Source of the DNA: Nocardioides anomalus
GTDB taxonomy: Bacteria > Actinomycetota > Actinomycetes > Propionibacteriales > Nocardioidaceae
Assembly (NCBI RefSeq): GCF_011046535.1
Contig: NZ_CP049257.1
Coordinates: 2,604,001-2,668,000 of the forward strand
Length of the DNA: 64,000 bases
Direction: 5' to 3'
Each line of letters opens with the position of its first letter. Position 1 is the first letter of the stretch. Shown piece after piece: positions 35,363-44,725 of the stretch. The notes below the pieces were generated by a model that had not been told where the DNA came from, ran no database searches, and saw nothing but the letters and a program-made list of their open reading frames with translations. Made by a program: the position numbers and the translations under genes.

Positions 35363-36745
35363 GTGGCCGAGCTCGACGACGCGTTCGACGTACTGGTCCT
35401 CGGAGCCGGGTCGGGTGGGTACTCCTGCGCCCTCCGCGCCGCCCAGCTCGGGCTGCGCGTCGGCCTGGTGGAGAAGGGCGACCTGGGCGGCACCTGCCTG
35501 CACATCGGCTGCATCCCGACCAAGGCCCTGCTGCATGCCGCAGAGGTCGCTGACCAGGCCCGCGACTCCGAGCAGTTCGGCGTGCGCGCCACGCTCGAGG
35601 GCGTCGACATGGCCGGCGTGAACTCCTACAAGGACGGCGTCGTCCAGCGGCTGTTCAAGGGCCTCACCGGGCTGATCAGGGGCCGCGGCATCACCGTCAT
35701 CGAGGGCGAGGGCCGGCTCACCGGCCCGCGCGAGGTCACGGTGGCCGGGCGGCGCTACACCGGCGAGCACGTCGTCCTGGCCAGCGGCTCCTACCCCAAG
35801 ACCCTCGGCATCGAGGTCGACGGCACCCACGTCCTGACCTCCGAGGAGGCGTTGCGGCTGGACCGCGTCCCGGCCTCGGTCGTCGTGCTGGGCGGCGGCG
35901 TCATCGGGTGCGAGTTCGCCAGCGTGTGGCGCTCGTTCGGCGCCGAGGTGACCATCGTCGAGGCGCTGCCCCGGCTGGTCCCGCTCGAGGACGAGGCCTC
36001 GTCCAAGGCACTGGAGCGCGCGTTCCGCAAGCGCGGGATCGTGTTCCGCACCGGCACGCCGTTCCAGAGCGTGAAGACCACCGACGACGGCGTCGCGGTC
36101 ACCGTCGAGGGCGGCGACGTCATCGAGGCCGAGCTCCTCCTCGTCGCCGTCGGGCGCGGGCCGGCCACCGACGGGCTGGGGTACGACGAGCAGGGCGTCA
36201 GCACGGACCGCGGCTTCGTCCTCACCGACGAGCACTGCCGGACCAACCTGGACAACGTCTGGGCCGTCGGCGACATCGTCCCCGGCCTCCAACTCGCCCA
36301 CCGCGGCTTCCAGCAGGGCATCTTCGTGGCCGAGTCCATCGCCGGACTCGACCCGACCCCCATCGACGAGACCGGCATCCCTCGGGTCACCTACTCCCAT
36401 CCCGAGGTCGCCTCGGTGGGACTGACCGAGGCGCAGGCCGCCGAGCAGTACGGCGCCGACGCGATCACCGCGCTCACCTACGACCTCGGCGGCAACGGCA
36501 AGAGCCAGATCCTCAAGACCCAGGGCTTCGTCAAGCTGGTGCGCCGCAACGACGGCCCCGTCGTCGGCGTCCACCTGGTCGGCGACCGGGTCGGCGAGCT
36601 CATCGGCGAGGCCCAGCTGATCTACAACTGGGAGGGGTACCCCGATGACGTGGCGCCCCTCGTCCACGCCCACCCCACCCAGAACGAAGCGCTCGGCGAG
36701 GCGCACCTGGCCCTGGCCGGCAAGCCCCTGCACGCGCACTCCTGA
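35363..36745 (+). CDS. lpdA: Dihydrolipoyl dehydrogenase
   Basis: 460 residues. FAD site [21 protein letters not shown], redox disulfide [17 protein letters not shown] (CxxxxC), NAD site [21 protein letters not shown], second FAD motif [22 protein letters not shown], and the C-terminal [19 protein letters not shown] with the His-Glu pair that acts on the neighbouring subunit. It is the E3 component that reoxidises dihydrolipoate in 2-oxoacid dehydrogenases and glycine cleavage. The GTG at 35363 gives [10 protein letters not shown]; the next gene is the E2 component 41 bases on. Confidence 0.97.
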   Translation: MAELDDAFDVLVLGAGSGGYSCALRAAQLGLRVGLVEKGDLGGTCLHIGCIPTKALLHAAEVADQARDSEQFGVRATLEGVDMAGVNSYKDGVVQRLFKGLTGLIRGRGITVIEGEGRLTGPREVTVAGRRYTGEHVVLASGSYPKTLGIEVDGTHVLTSEEALRLDRVPASVVVLGGGVIGCEFASVWRSFGAEVTIVEALPRLVPLEDEASSKALERAFRKRGIVFRTGTPFQSVKTTDDGVAVTVEGGDVIEAELLLVAVGRGPATDGLGYDEQGVSTDRGFVLTDEHCRTNLDNVWAVGDIVPGLQLAHRGFQQGIFVAESIAGLDPTPIDETGIPRVTYSHPEVASVGLTEAQAAEQYGADAITALTYDLGGNGKSQILKTQGFVKLVRRNDGPVVGVHLVGDRVGELIGEAQLIYNWEGYPDDVAPLVHAHPTQNEALGEAHLALAGKPLHAHS

Positions 36746-36786
36746 CCACCCTGCTTGACCACCCGCCCCGAGAGCGAAGGAAACAC

Positions 36787-38948
36787 ATGGCCACCGAAGT
36801 CAACCTCCCGGCGCTGGGCGAGTCCGTCACCGAGGGCACCGTCACCCGCTGGCTCAAGCAGGTCGGGGACGAGGTCGCGGTCGACGAGCCCCTGCTCGAG
36901 GTCTCCACCGACAAGGTCGACACCGAGATCCCCTCGCCCGTCGCCGGCACGCTGCTGGAGATCAAGGCCGACGAGGACGACACCGTCGAGGTCGGCGCCG
37001 TGCTCGGCGTCATCGGCGACAAGGACGAGAGCTCCATCTCCTCCGGCTCCGGCTCGGACTCCGACGCGTCGGCCGATGACTCGGCCACGCCCGAGGCTCA
37101 GCCCAAGGACGAGGAGAACGCCGAGAAGAAGGCCGAGCAGGAGGAGGAGATCGCCGACGAGACCGGTGAACTCCCGCCCGGCGACGAGACGCCCGAGGCC
37201 GAGAAGTCCGACTCCGACGCGGGGTCCGACTCCGGCTCCTCCGCTCCTGAGTCCGGCTCAGGGTCCGGGTCGGGGTCCGGCTCCGGCGGCTCGGGCGGGT
37301 CCGGTGGCGGCGACGCCACCGCCGTCACCCTGCCCGCGCTGGGCGAGTCCGTGACCGAGGGCACCGTCACCCGCTGGCTCAAGCAGGTCGGCGACGACGT
37401 CGCCGTCGACGAGCCCCTGCTCGAGGTGTCCACCGACAAGGTCGACACCGAGATCCCCTCCCCGTCGCCGGCACGCTGCTGGAGATCAAGGTCGCCGAGG
37501 ACGAGACCGTCGAGGTCGGCGCCGAGCTCGCCCTGGTCGGCTCGGGTCAGCCCACGGGCGGCTCCGGCTCCAGCTCGAGCGACGGCGGCTCCAGCGAGGG
37601 CGCCGGCCAGAGCGACGCCAGCGCCGAGGACACCAGCGCCGAGGACACCAGCGACGACACCGGCGGCGGTGGCGAGGACAAGGCGCAGGAGCGCGCCGAG
37701 GAGCAGGCCGCCCAGGCCGAGCAGGCCGAGTCGCGCGACGCCTCCGGCGAGGGTTCGGGCGGCGCGTCCGAGTCCGCCGGGTCCTCCGAGTCCGCAGGCT
37801 CCGGCGGATCCGAGGGCAGCTCGCAGCCCGACGACACGAGCGGGTCCACGACCCAGAGCAGGTCGGAGGAGCCGGCGCCCACGAAGGCCACGGAGTCCGA
37901 CGCGCCCACCCAGACCGCGCCCTCGTCGTCGAGCGACTCCGGCGCCTCCAACGGCTCGGGTGACGCGGGCGACGGCGCCGGGTACGTCACTCCCCTGGTC
38001 CGCAAGCTCGCCGCCCAGCACGGCGTGGACCTGTCCACGGTCACCGGGTCCGGCGTCGGCGGTCGCATCCGCAAGCAGGACGTCCTCGAGGCGGCACGCC
38101 AGGCCGAGCAGGCCGCCCAGCAGAGCGCCCAGCAGAGCGCCGCCGCCCAGCCGGCCGCGGCCGCCGCGCCGAGCGGCGGGGCTGGTGCGGGTGCCGCCCC
38201 GGCGGCCGCCGTACCCCCGTCGGTCACGCCGGACTCGCGCCGCGGGACCACCGAGAAGATCAGCCGGCTGCGCAAGATCATCGCCGAGCGGATGATCGAC
38301 TCGCTGCAGACGTCGGCACAGCTCACGCAGGTCGTCGAGGTCGACGTCACCAAGATCGCCCGGCTGCGGGAGTCGGTGAAGGCCGACTTCCTGGCCCGCG
38401 AAGGTGTGAAGCTGTCGTACCTCCCGTTCTTCGCCAAGGCGACGGTCGACGCGCTCAAGGAGCACCCCAAGCTCAACGCGACGATCGACACCGAGGCCGG
38501 GGAGATCACCTACTACGACCGCGAGAACCTCGCGTTCGCGGTGGACACCGAGAAGGGGCTCATCACCCCGGTCGTGCGCGACGCCGGTGACCTGTCGATC
38601 TCCGGGCTGGCCAAGAAGATCGCCGACGTGGCCGAGCGGACACGCACCAACAAGATCGGTCCGGACGAGCTGTCCGGCGGCACGTTCACGATCACCAACC
38701 TCGGCAGCGTGGGCGCCCTGTGGGACACCCCGATCATCAACAAGCCGCAGGTGGCGATCCTCGGGCCCGGCTCGGTCGTGAAGCGGCCGGTCGTGATCGA
38801 CGACCCGAACCTCGGCGAGACGATCGCGGTGCGCTACATGGTCTACCTCGCACTGACCTACGACCACCGGCTGGTCGACGGTGCGGACGCCGGGCGGTTC
38901 CTGCAGGACGTGAAGCGGCGGCTGGAGGCGGGCGCGTTCGAGGTCTGA
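36787..38948 (+). pseudogene. sucB: Dihydrolipoamide acyltransferase (E2), one-base frameshift
   Basis: From ATG 36787 the protein reads as lipoyl domain 1 ([19 protein letters not shown], lipoyl-Lys in DKV), a long acidic Ser/Gly linker, and lipoyl domain 2 up to DTEIPSP, where the frame breaks at about 37458-37464. The equivalent stretch in domain 1 is one base longer (CTCGCCCGTC against CTCCCCGTC). Adding that base gives [19 protein letters not shown], another linker, the E3-binding domain ([17 protein letters not shown]) and the catalytic domain ending [18 protein letters not shown] (His/Asp). The whole would be about 720 residues with two lipoyl domains. Probably a sequencing error, since E2 is a core enzyme; the SD GAAGGA is good. 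Confidence 0.9.
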
Positions 38949-38964
38949 GGGGTACCGGGCCATC

Positions 38965-39867
38965 GTGGTCCACGTTCTCCTCGCCGGCGGGTCCGGCTTC
39001 CTCGGCACGCACCTGCGCTCGGCCCTGCTCGGGCGCGGGCACACGGTCACCAAGCTGACGCGCGGCACGGCGTCGGGTCCCCACGAGTCGTCGTGGGACC
39101 CGTACGCCGGCCGCCTCGACCCCGCGGCCGTCGAGGCCGCCGACGTCGTGGTCAACCTGGCCGGTGCTCCCACCGCCGGCAACCCGCACTCGGAGAAGTG
39201 GGCCCGCGAGCTGCGCGAGAGCCGGGTGACGACCACCCGCGTGCTGGCCGAGGCCATCGCCGCGTCGACGTCGCGCCCGGCGTTCCTGGCCGGCAACGGC
39301 ATCTCCTACTACGGCGACCACGGCGACCAGGTCCTCGCCGAGGACGCCGACTCCCGCGGCGAGGCCCTGCTCACCTCGGTGACGCGGGAGTGGGAGGCTG
39401 CGGCCTCCCCCGCGGCCGAGGCCGGGGCACGGGTCTGCGTCCTGCGCACCGCGCCCGTCATGGACCGCCGCAGCCCACCGCTGAAGCAGCTGCGGCTGCT
39501 CTACCTCGCCGGCCTCGGCGGCAAGCTCGGCGACGGCCGCCAGCACATGGCGATGATCTCGCTGCACGACTGGGTCGGCGCCACCGTCCACCTGGCCGAG
39601 CACGCCGACGCCTCGGGGCCGTTCAACCTGTGCTGCGTGACGACGCCGACCAACGCCGAGTTCACCGCCGAGCTCGCCCGCCAGCTCCACCGGCCGTCGT
39701 TCGCGCGCGTGCCGTCGTTCGCGCTGAACGTTGGCGCCGGCAAGATGGCGCCCGAGCTGCTCGGCTCGCTCAACGTCGTGCCGGCCGCGCTCCAGGCGTC
39801 GGGTTACTCCTTCCGGGACCCCGACGTGACCGCCGTGGTGCGCGCGGGGCTCGCCGCGGAGGACTGA
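38965..39867 (+). CDS. TIGR01777-family epimerase (YfcH-like SDR)
   Basis: 300 residues of the atypical short-chain dehydrogenase fold: LLAGGSGFLGTHLRSALLGRGH (NAD(P)-binding Gly-rich loop), ADVVVNLAGAP, RPAFLAGNGISYYGDHGD and QHMAMISLHDWVGA, ending with the family's LLGSLNVVPAALQASGYSFRDPDV block. The reaction is unknown for the family. It sits between sucB and lipB, a place that varies between actinobacteria. GTG start. Confidence 0.9.
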   Translation: MVHVLLAGGSGFLGTHLRSALLGRGHTVTKLTRGTASGPHESSWDPYAGRLDPAAVEAADVVVNLAGAPTAGNPHSEKWARELRESRVTTTRVLAEAIAASTSRPAFLAGNGISYYGDHGDQVLAEDADSRGEALLTSVTREWEAAASPAAEAGARVCVLRTAPVMDRRSPPLKQLRLLYLAGLGGKLGDGRQHMAMISLHDWVGATVHLAEHADASGPFNLCCVTTPTNAEFTAELARQLHRPSFARVPSFALNVGAGKMAPELLGSLNVVPAALQASGYSFRDPDVTAVVRAGLAAED

Positions 39868-40226
39868 GGCCTTCCTGGCGGCCCGCCGCAGACCCGCAGC
39901 TCCTCCACGTGCCGCAGCCCAGGTAGACGTCGGGCGCGGTCGGGCCGGCCGGACGGCGCTCACCCGCCAGCGCCCGTCGAGCAGACGCAGGTGGACGGCG
40001 CGCGTGGTGGGGCTGTCGCGCGGCAGGGGGCCGAGAGCGGTGCAGTCGCGCGCGGCGGCGGTGCAGGTGACGCGGTCGGTGACCGCCCCGCCGCAGACCC
40101 GCAGCTCGTCCACGTGCGGCAGCCCCGGCACGCGCGGCGTCCCCCGGGGGCCGTCGTGCGACATCGGCGTGGAGCACGGCGCCCGCGCAACGGCTAGGCG
40201 CGCCAGGCTCGTTCGTCCGGGCGCGG
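39868..40226. repeat. Decayed duplication of the downstream gene's 3' end
   Basis: 359 bases without a gene. 39932-40084 is a direct copy of 40219-40371 (offset 287, no gaps, about 12 differences in 153 by eye), which is the 3' end of the next gene plus a few bases beyond its stop. A further segment, about 40 bases starting GCCGCAGACCCGCAGCTC, occurs at 39885 and 40090 (offset 205). The minus-strand reading of the copy still gives a VHLRLLDGRWRVSAVRPA peptide but runs on without a stop. Confidence 0.8.
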
Positions 40227-40817
40227 TCAGGCCGGCCGGACGGCGCTCACCCGCCAGCGCCCATCGAGCAGGCGCAGGTGGACGGTGCGCGTGGTGGGGC
40301 CGTCGCGCGGCAGCGGGCCGAGGGCGGTGCCGTCGCGCGCGGCCGCGGCACCGGTGACGCGGTCGGTGACCTGGAGCGTCCAGCGGTCCGCGGAGCGCTG
40401 GAGGGTGCGGACGGCGAGCAGCCGAGTGGCCAGGTCGCGGACGACCAGGCCGCGGTCGGCCCAGGCGCGGAGCATGGCGCGGTCGCGGCGGCCGGCGGCG
40501 GAGCCGGGCGTGTAGAGCGGCCGCAGGAGCGCGGGGTCGCCGCGCGCCCAGGCGTCGGCCCGGGCGGCGTCCCAGGCCCGGAGCACGGCGACCTCGGGTG
40601 GCGCGGCGTCGGCTCCGGCGGCCCCGAGAACGGCCGCCGGAGCCCGCGTCGCCGGCGGCGCAGCCGCCATCGGGCCGCGCTGCGCCCCGCCCAGCAGCAC
40701 GCCGGCCCCGATCACCGCCGCGGTGACCAGCGCGGCCAGCGCACCGAGCAGCGCGCCCCGCAGCCCGGCCCGGGCGCGGCGGCGCGGGGCGGGATCCTGG
40801 GGCGGGTGGAGGGGCAC
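40227..40817 (-). CDS. Membrane-anchored hypothetical protein
   Basis: 196 residues. A basic N-terminus precedes one membrane helix (about 20-42, LLGALAALVTAAVIGAGVLLGG), then an Ala/Pro-rich linker and an extracytoplasmic domain that looks NTF2/SnoaL-like: VLRAWDAARADAWARGDPALLRPLYTPGSAA, then TLQVTDRVTG and HLRLLDGRWRVSAVRPA. Such domains are common in Actinobacteria as small binding modules. GTG start. Its 3' end has been duplicated downstream. Confidence 0.7.
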   Translation of the reverse strand: MPLHPPQDPAPRRRARAGLRGALLGALAALVTAAVIGAGVLLGGAQRGPMAAAPPATRAPAAVLGAAGADAAPPEVAVLRAWDAARADAWARGDPALLRPLYTPGSAAGRRDRAMLRAWADRGLVVRDLATRLLAVRTLQRSADRWTLQVTDRVTGAAAARDGTALGPLPRDGPTTRTVHLRLLDGRWRVSAVRPA

Positions 40818-40888
40818 GGGACAGGTCTACCCCGACCGGCGGGGGTCGTGCCGAGCTCATCCACAGGGGCTGGGAGGGCGCGCGAGGA

Positions 40889-41380
40889 TCAGCAGCCGCA
40901 GGTGTAGAAGGTGACGTCCCAGTGGTTGCCCTCGTCGGCGTAGACGTTGCCCGACGAGGCCTCGTACATCGCCGCACCGTCCGAACGCAGGCCGGTGTAG
41001 CGGTAGGCGCTGTGGATCCACGAGGTCAGGCAGGTGGTCCGGGAGAAGTCCAGCTTGTAGCCGGCCGCGTGGCTGTAGGTGCCGCCGGCGTGCCCGGTCT
41101 CGGTGCCGCCGGTGATGGTGAGGGCGCAGCCGCTGGCGCCGTCGAGGGTGACCGCGCCGTCGACGGTGGCCTGGCGCAGGCCCTCGAACGAGGTGCACGT
41201 CGAGGTGCCCGGATCGGTGCAGCCGCCGGAGGAGGTCCACGTGATGCCGGCCGCGCTGAGCTGCGCAGCGGCCGAGGACTGCGAGACCGCGCCGGCGGGG
41301 GCGGCCAGCGCGAGCGGGGTGAGGACGGCGAGCACCGCGAGGAGCAGTGCGCGGAGCGGGGTTCCCGAGAGGAAGGTCAT
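40889..41380 (-). CDS. Small secreted protein with an M15-type peptidase signature
   Basis: 163 residues with a signal peptide ([22 protein letters not shown], cleavage near residue 31). The mature part has H104-x2-G-x3-D111 (SHAAGYKLD) and E150-x2-H153 (EGNHWD). This spacing matches the SxHxxGxAxD and ExWH zinc motifs of VanX/VanY-type M15 carboxypeptidases. Six cysteines (54, 62, 85, 117, 161, 163) suggest disulfides. I infer a minimal secreted peptidoglycan peptidase or binder. It is divergent from lipB. Confidence 0.65.
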   Translation of the reverse strand: MTFLSGTPLRALLLAVLAVLTPLALAAPAGAVSQSSAAAQLSAAGITWTSSGGCTDPGTSTCTSFEGLRQATVDGAVTLDGASGCALTITGGTETGHAGGTYSHAAGYKLDFSRTTCLTSWIHSAYRYTGLRSDGAAMYEASSGNVYADEGNHWDVTFYTCGC

Positions 41381-41404
41381 CGGCCCGTGCCTACCGGGTC
41401 GGCG

Positions 41405-41410
41405 TACGCT
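41405..41410 (+). promoter_or_regulatory. Candidate leaderless -10 box, lipB
   Basis: TACGCT ends 7 bases before the lipB GTG; no ribosome site fits. Confidence 0.42.
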
Positions 41411-41417
41411 CGCACAC

Positions 41418-42143
41418 GTGGAAGGTTCCGTCTTCGAGGTCGTCGGGCTCGGCGACGAGGCGGTCGACTACCTCGAGGCGTGGGAGCTGCAGCGCCGCGT
41501 GCACGCCGAGGTCGTGGCCGGCACCCGCGGTGACACCGTGCTGCTGCTCGAGCACCCGCCCACCTACACCGCCGGCAAGCGCACCGAGCCGCACGAGCGT
41601 CCGGCCGACAGCGGCGGTGCCCCGGTGGTCGAGGTCGACCGCGGCGGCAAGATCACCTTCCACGGCCCCGGCCAGCTGGTGGCCTACCCCATCGTGCGGC
41701 TGCCCGAGCACGTGCTGGTGGTGGACTTCGTGCGCCGCCTCGAGGAGGCGATGATCGCCACCTGCCGCGACCTCGGCGTGGCGACCGCGCGCGTCCCGGG
41801 CCGCAGCGGCGTCTGGCTCCGCGCCGACGAGGTGCGCCCCGAGCGCAAGGTCGGTGCCATCGGCCTGCGCGTCTCCCAGGGCGTGACCATGCACGGCATC
41901 GCGCTCAACTGCGACGTGGACCTCGGCTGGTACGACCGCTTCGTCCCCTGCGGCATCGCCGACGCCGGCGTCACCACGCTGAGCCTCGAGACGGGCCGCC
42001 GCGTCGGCGTTCCCGAGGTGCTCCCGGTCCTCCAGGCCCGGCTGAGCGAGCTCCTCGCCTGGCAGCCGTACGCCGCCACGCCGGACTACGAGCCCAGGCC
42101 CGACCCGGCCAAGCAACCGCGGATCGAGCTCGTCCGCCCCTAG
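41418..42143 (+). CDS. lipB: Octanoyl-[acyl-carrier-protein] transferase LipB
   Basis: 241 residues. [33 protein letters not shown], the [23 protein letters not shown] stretch (catalytic Lys) and FVPCGI (catalytic Cys) are all present. It attaches octanoate from ACP to lipoyl domains such as those of the adjacent E2. Together with lipA, lpdA and gcvT in this window, the lipoate-dependent systems are grouped. Confidence 0.96.
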   Translation: MEGSVFEVVGLGDEAVDYLEAWELQRRVHAEVVAGTRGDTVLLLEHPPTYTAGKRTEPHERPADSGGAPVVEVDRGGKITFHGPGQLVAYPIVRLPEHVLVVDFVRRLEEAMIATCRDLGVATARVPGRSGVWLRADEVRPERKVGAIGLRVSQGVTMHGIALNCDVDLGWYDRFVPCGIADAGVTTLSLETGRRVGVPEVLPVLQARLSELLAWQPYAATPDYEPRPDPAKQPRIELVRP

Positions 42144-42156
42144 GCGTGACCCGGAC

Positions 42157-42651
42157 TCAGCACTGCTCGGTGTAGTGCGCCCCGGTGGCCGCGTAGTCGT
42201 CCCACCGCCGCTGCGCCGGGTCGGCGCCGGACACGGCGTCGACGAGCCGGTCGAGGTAGTAGTCCCAGCCGGGCGCGACCTCGCCGACCTGCGCGGGCTC
42301 GATCCCGGGCTGGCGGAAGGTCAGGGTGGTCACGCCGTCGGCGTGGGTGAGGTCGAGCTCGAGCAGCCACTGCTCGTCGCCCACCTGGCTGGTCAGGTGC
42401 AGCCGGTGCGGGGGCTCGCAGACCCGGATCGCCATGGCGTCGGCGGCCTCGTCGTCGCCCTCGAAGAGCATCCGGAAGTCGACCGAGCCGGTGGTGGGGT
42501 CGCCGGTCCAGGTGCCGATCCAGCGGGCCAGCCGCTCGGGCTCGGTGAGCGCGGCCCAGACGTCCTCGACGGGGGCGCGGAAGGTCCGGGTCTGCACGAG
42601 CACGTGTCGGCCCTCATGCCGTTCGATCCGACCGGTCGGTGTGCTGGTCAC
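42157..42651 (-). CDS. SRPBCC/AHSA1-domain protein
   Basis: 164 residues of the START-like Aha1 C-terminal family: TRTFRAPVEDVWAALTEPERLARWIGTW, then FRMLFEGDDE, EPPHRLHLTSQ and LDLTHADGVTTLTFRQ, and a C-terminal GWDYYLDRLVDAV helix. Such genes are typically paired with an ArsR-type regulator, as here, where they overlap by 38 bases. Ligand and function unknown. Confidence 0.9.
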   Translation of the reverse strand: MTSTPTGRIERHEGRHVLVQTRTFRAPVEDVWAALTEPERLARWIGTWTGDPTTGSVDFRMLFEGDDEAADAMAIRVCEPPHRLHLTSQVGDEQWLLELDLTHADGVTTLTFRQPGIEPAQVGEVAPGWDYYLDRLVDAVSGADPAQRRWDDYAATGAHYTEQC

Positions 42652-42982
42652 GGGTGCTCCTCTGCTCTCGTTCTCGGGTGGTCCGTCGGACCTCGGTCTC
42701 CAGGGCGTCCAGGGCGTGCTCCGGCAGCGGGCCTGCGGTCAGCCCCGCGACGTACGCCGCCACGGGGCCCAGGGCCGCGGGCTCGAGCGCGTAGTACCGC
42801 TCCCGGCCGCGGTCCTCGACCGAGACGACCCCGGCCTCGAGCAGCAGCCGCAGGTGCTTGCTCACCGCGGGCCGGCTGATGTCGTGACGGGCGGCCAGGT
42901 CGACCACCCGGCGCGGTCCGCCGGCCAGCTCGGAGAGCAGCGAGCGGCGGGTGCCGTCGGCCAGCGCTCCGAAGACGTCCAC
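42614..42982 (-). CDS. ArsR-family transcriptional regulator
   Basis: 122 residues. Winged helix with FGALADGTRRSLLSELAGGPRRVVDLAARHDISRPAVSKHLRLLLEAGVVSVEDRGRERYYAL. This is the SRPBCC-associated (SdpR/YdfF-like) ArsR type, lacking the cysteine metal site ELCVCD. It probably represses its own operon; a perfect inverted repeat lies 8 bases upstream of its GTG, which is also upstream of lipA. Confidence 0.92.
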   Translation of the reverse strand: MDVFGALADGTRRSLLSELAGGPRRVVDLAARHDISRPAVSKHLRLLLEAGVVSVEDRGRERYYALEPAALGPVAAYVAGLTAGPLPEHALDALETEVRRTTREREQRSTRDQHTDRSDRTA

Positions 42983-42989
42983 GACAACA

Positions 42990-43007
42990 GGTAACCATAC
43001 GGTTACC
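42990..43007. promoter_or_regulatory. Probable ArsR operator
   Basis: GGTAACC-ATAC-GGTTACC is a perfect 7-bp inverted repeat with a 4-base spacer, AT-rich against its surroundings, located between the divergent arsR and lipA genes. The symmetry and position fit a dimeric winged-helix site. Confidence 0.65.
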
Positions 43008-43021
43008 GTTGGGGGCAAGCG

Positions 43022-43027
43022 TAGGCT
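43022..43027 (+). promoter_or_regulatory. Candidate leaderless -10 box, lipA
   Basis: TAGGCT ends 6 bases before the lipA GTG. The operator-like repeat ends 14 bases upstream, over the expected -35 area. Confidence 0.48.
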
Positions 43028-43033
43028 CTACCC

Positions 43034-43972
43034 GTGACGCAGGTGGCTCCCGAAGGACGCAAGCTCCTCCGCCTCGAGGTCCGCAACGCCGAGACCCCGA
43101 TCGAGCGGAAGCCGGAGTGGATCAAGACCCGGGCCAAGATGGGCCCGGCCTACTCCGAGCTCCACTCCCTGGTGAAGTCCGAGGGCCTGCACACGGTGTG
43201 CCAGGAGGCCGGCTGTCCCAACATCTTCGAGTGCTGGGAGGACCGCGAGGCGACGTTCCTCATCGGCGGCGACCAGTGCACCCGGCGCTGCGACTTCTGC
43301 CAGATCGACACCGGCAAGCCGCAGCCGCTGGACCGCGACGAGCCGCGGCGCGTGGCCGAGTCGGTGCAGACGATGGGGCTGAAGTACGCCACCATCACCG
43401 GCGTCGCGCGCGACGACCTCGAGGACGGCGGCGCCTGGCTGTACGCCGAGACGGTGCGTGCGATCCACGAGCTCAACCCGGAGACGGGCGTGGAGAACCT
43501 CATCCCCGACTTCAACGGCAAGCCCGAGCTCCTGCGTGAGGTCTTCGAGTCCCGCCCCGAGGTGCTGGCCCACAACGTCGAGACCGTGCCGCGGATCTTC
43601 AAGCGGATCCGCCCGGCGTTCCGCTACGAGCGCTCGTTGGACGTGATCACCCAGGCCCGCGACTTCGGCCTGGTCACCAAGTCCAACCTCATCCTGGGCA
43701 TGGGCGAGACCCGCGAGGAGGTCTCGCAGGCACTGCGCGACCTGCACGACGCGGGCTGCGAGCTGATCACCATCACGCAGTACCTCCGCCCGTCGCTGCG
43801 CCACCACCCGGTCGAGCGCTGGGTCAAGCCCGAGGAGTTCGTCGAGCTGGCCGCCGAGGCCGAGGAGATCGGGTTCTCGGGGGTCATGTCGGGTCCCCTG
43901 GTGCGTTCGTCCTACCGCGCCGGTCGGCTGTACCGTCAGGCCGTGGACGCCCGCCAGGGCGTCCCCGCCTGA
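43034..43972 (+). CDS. lipA: Lipoyl synthase
   Basis: 312 residues. The auxiliary-cluster cysteines lie in [13 protein letters not shown] (CxxxxCxxxxxC), the radical-SAM motif in [10 protein letters not shown] (CxxxCxxC), and the C-terminal RSSY serine ligand in VRSSYRAG. It inserts two sulfurs into octanoyl chains placed by LipB. GTG start. Confidence 0.97.
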   Translation: MTQVAPEGRKLLRLEVRNAETPIERKPEWIKTRAKMGPAYSELHSLVKSEGLHTVCQEAGCPNIFECWEDREATFLIGGDQCTRRCDFCQIDTGKPQPLDRDEPRRVAESVQTMGLKYATITGVARDDLEDGGAWLYAETVRAIHELNPETGVENLIPDFNGKPELLREVFESRPEVLAHNVETVPRIFKRIRPAFRYERSLDVITQARDFGLVTKSNLILGMGETREEVSQALRDLHDAGCELITITQYLRPSLRHHPVERWVKPEEFVELAAEAEEIGFSGVMSGPLVRSSYRAGRLYRQAVDARQGVPA

Positions 43973-44011
43973 GCGCTGAGCCGCAGCCCGAGCCGTTCCA
44001 GAGAGAGCCCG

Positions 44012-44725
44012 ATGTCGAACCCCAAGGCCGAGCCGGAGAAGACCGGCCGGATCCAGCAGTTCCGCGACACCTACCGCCTGTCGAAGAAGACCGATCCCCG
44101 GATCGGTCTGTGGATCCTGGGCGCGTTCCTGCTCGTCGGTGCGCTCGGCTTCGTCGTCTTCTACTTCCTGCTGCCCAGCGGCGGCGTGATCGGGCTCGTC
44201 CTGGCCATCGTCGGCGCGCTCCTCTTCGGCTCGCTGGCCGCGCTCATCGTCTTCGGCCGGCGCGCCCAGCGCTCGGCGTACACCCAGATGGAGGGTCAGC
44301 CGGGTGCCGCCGCGGCCGCGTTGCGGATGCTGCGTCGCGGGTGGAAGACCGAGCCAGCGGTGGCCTTCAACCGCCAGCAGGACGTCGTGCACCGCGTCGT
44401 CGGCCCGCCCGGCATCGTGCTCATCGGTGAGGGCAACCCCAACCGGCTGCGCCAGCTGATGTCCACCGAGCGACGCAAGCACGAGCGCGTCGTCGCCGAC
44501 ACCCCCATCCACGAGCTCATCAGCGGCAACGGCCCCGGCGAGGTGCCGCTGCCCAAGCTGGTGCGCCACGTGCAGAAGCTCGGCCGCGAGGTCAAGCCGG
44601 CCGAGATGACCGACATCCTCAACCGGCTCAAGGCGCTCGACGCCCAGCGCTCGGCCATCCCGCTGCCCAAGGGCCCGGTGCCGACCAGCATGAAGGGGAT
44701 GCGCGGCAACCTGCGTGGTCGCTGA
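44012..44725 (+). CDS. DUF4191 integral membrane protein
   Basis: 237 residues. Two membrane helices (about 33-53 and 58-82) follow a basic N-terminus (QFRDTYRLSKKTDPRIG). A cytoplasmic domain contains YTQMEGQPGAAAAALRMLRRGWKTEPAVAFNRQQDVVHRVVG and a basic C-terminus (MKGMRGNLRGR). It is the homologue of Rv2219, which follows lipA in mycobacteria. Function unknown. Confidence 0.92.
   Translation: MSNPKAEPEKTGRIQQFRDTYRLSKKTDPRIGLWILGAFLLVGALGFVVFYFLLPSGGVIGLVLAIVGALLFGSLAALIVFGRRAQRSAYTQMEGQPGAAAAALRMLRRGWKTEPAVAFNRQQDVVHRVVGPPGIVLIGEGNPNRLRQLMSTERRKHERVVADTPIHELISGNGPGEVPLPKLVRHVQKLGREVKPAEMTDILNRLKALDAQRSAIPLPKGPVPTSMKGMRGNLRGR

Noticed and set aside
39960..40190. Separate small gene on the minus strand (MSHDGPRGTPRV...)
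   Set aside because: It is the degenerate copy of the neighbouring gene's 3' end, with no stop at the matching place and no ribosome site.
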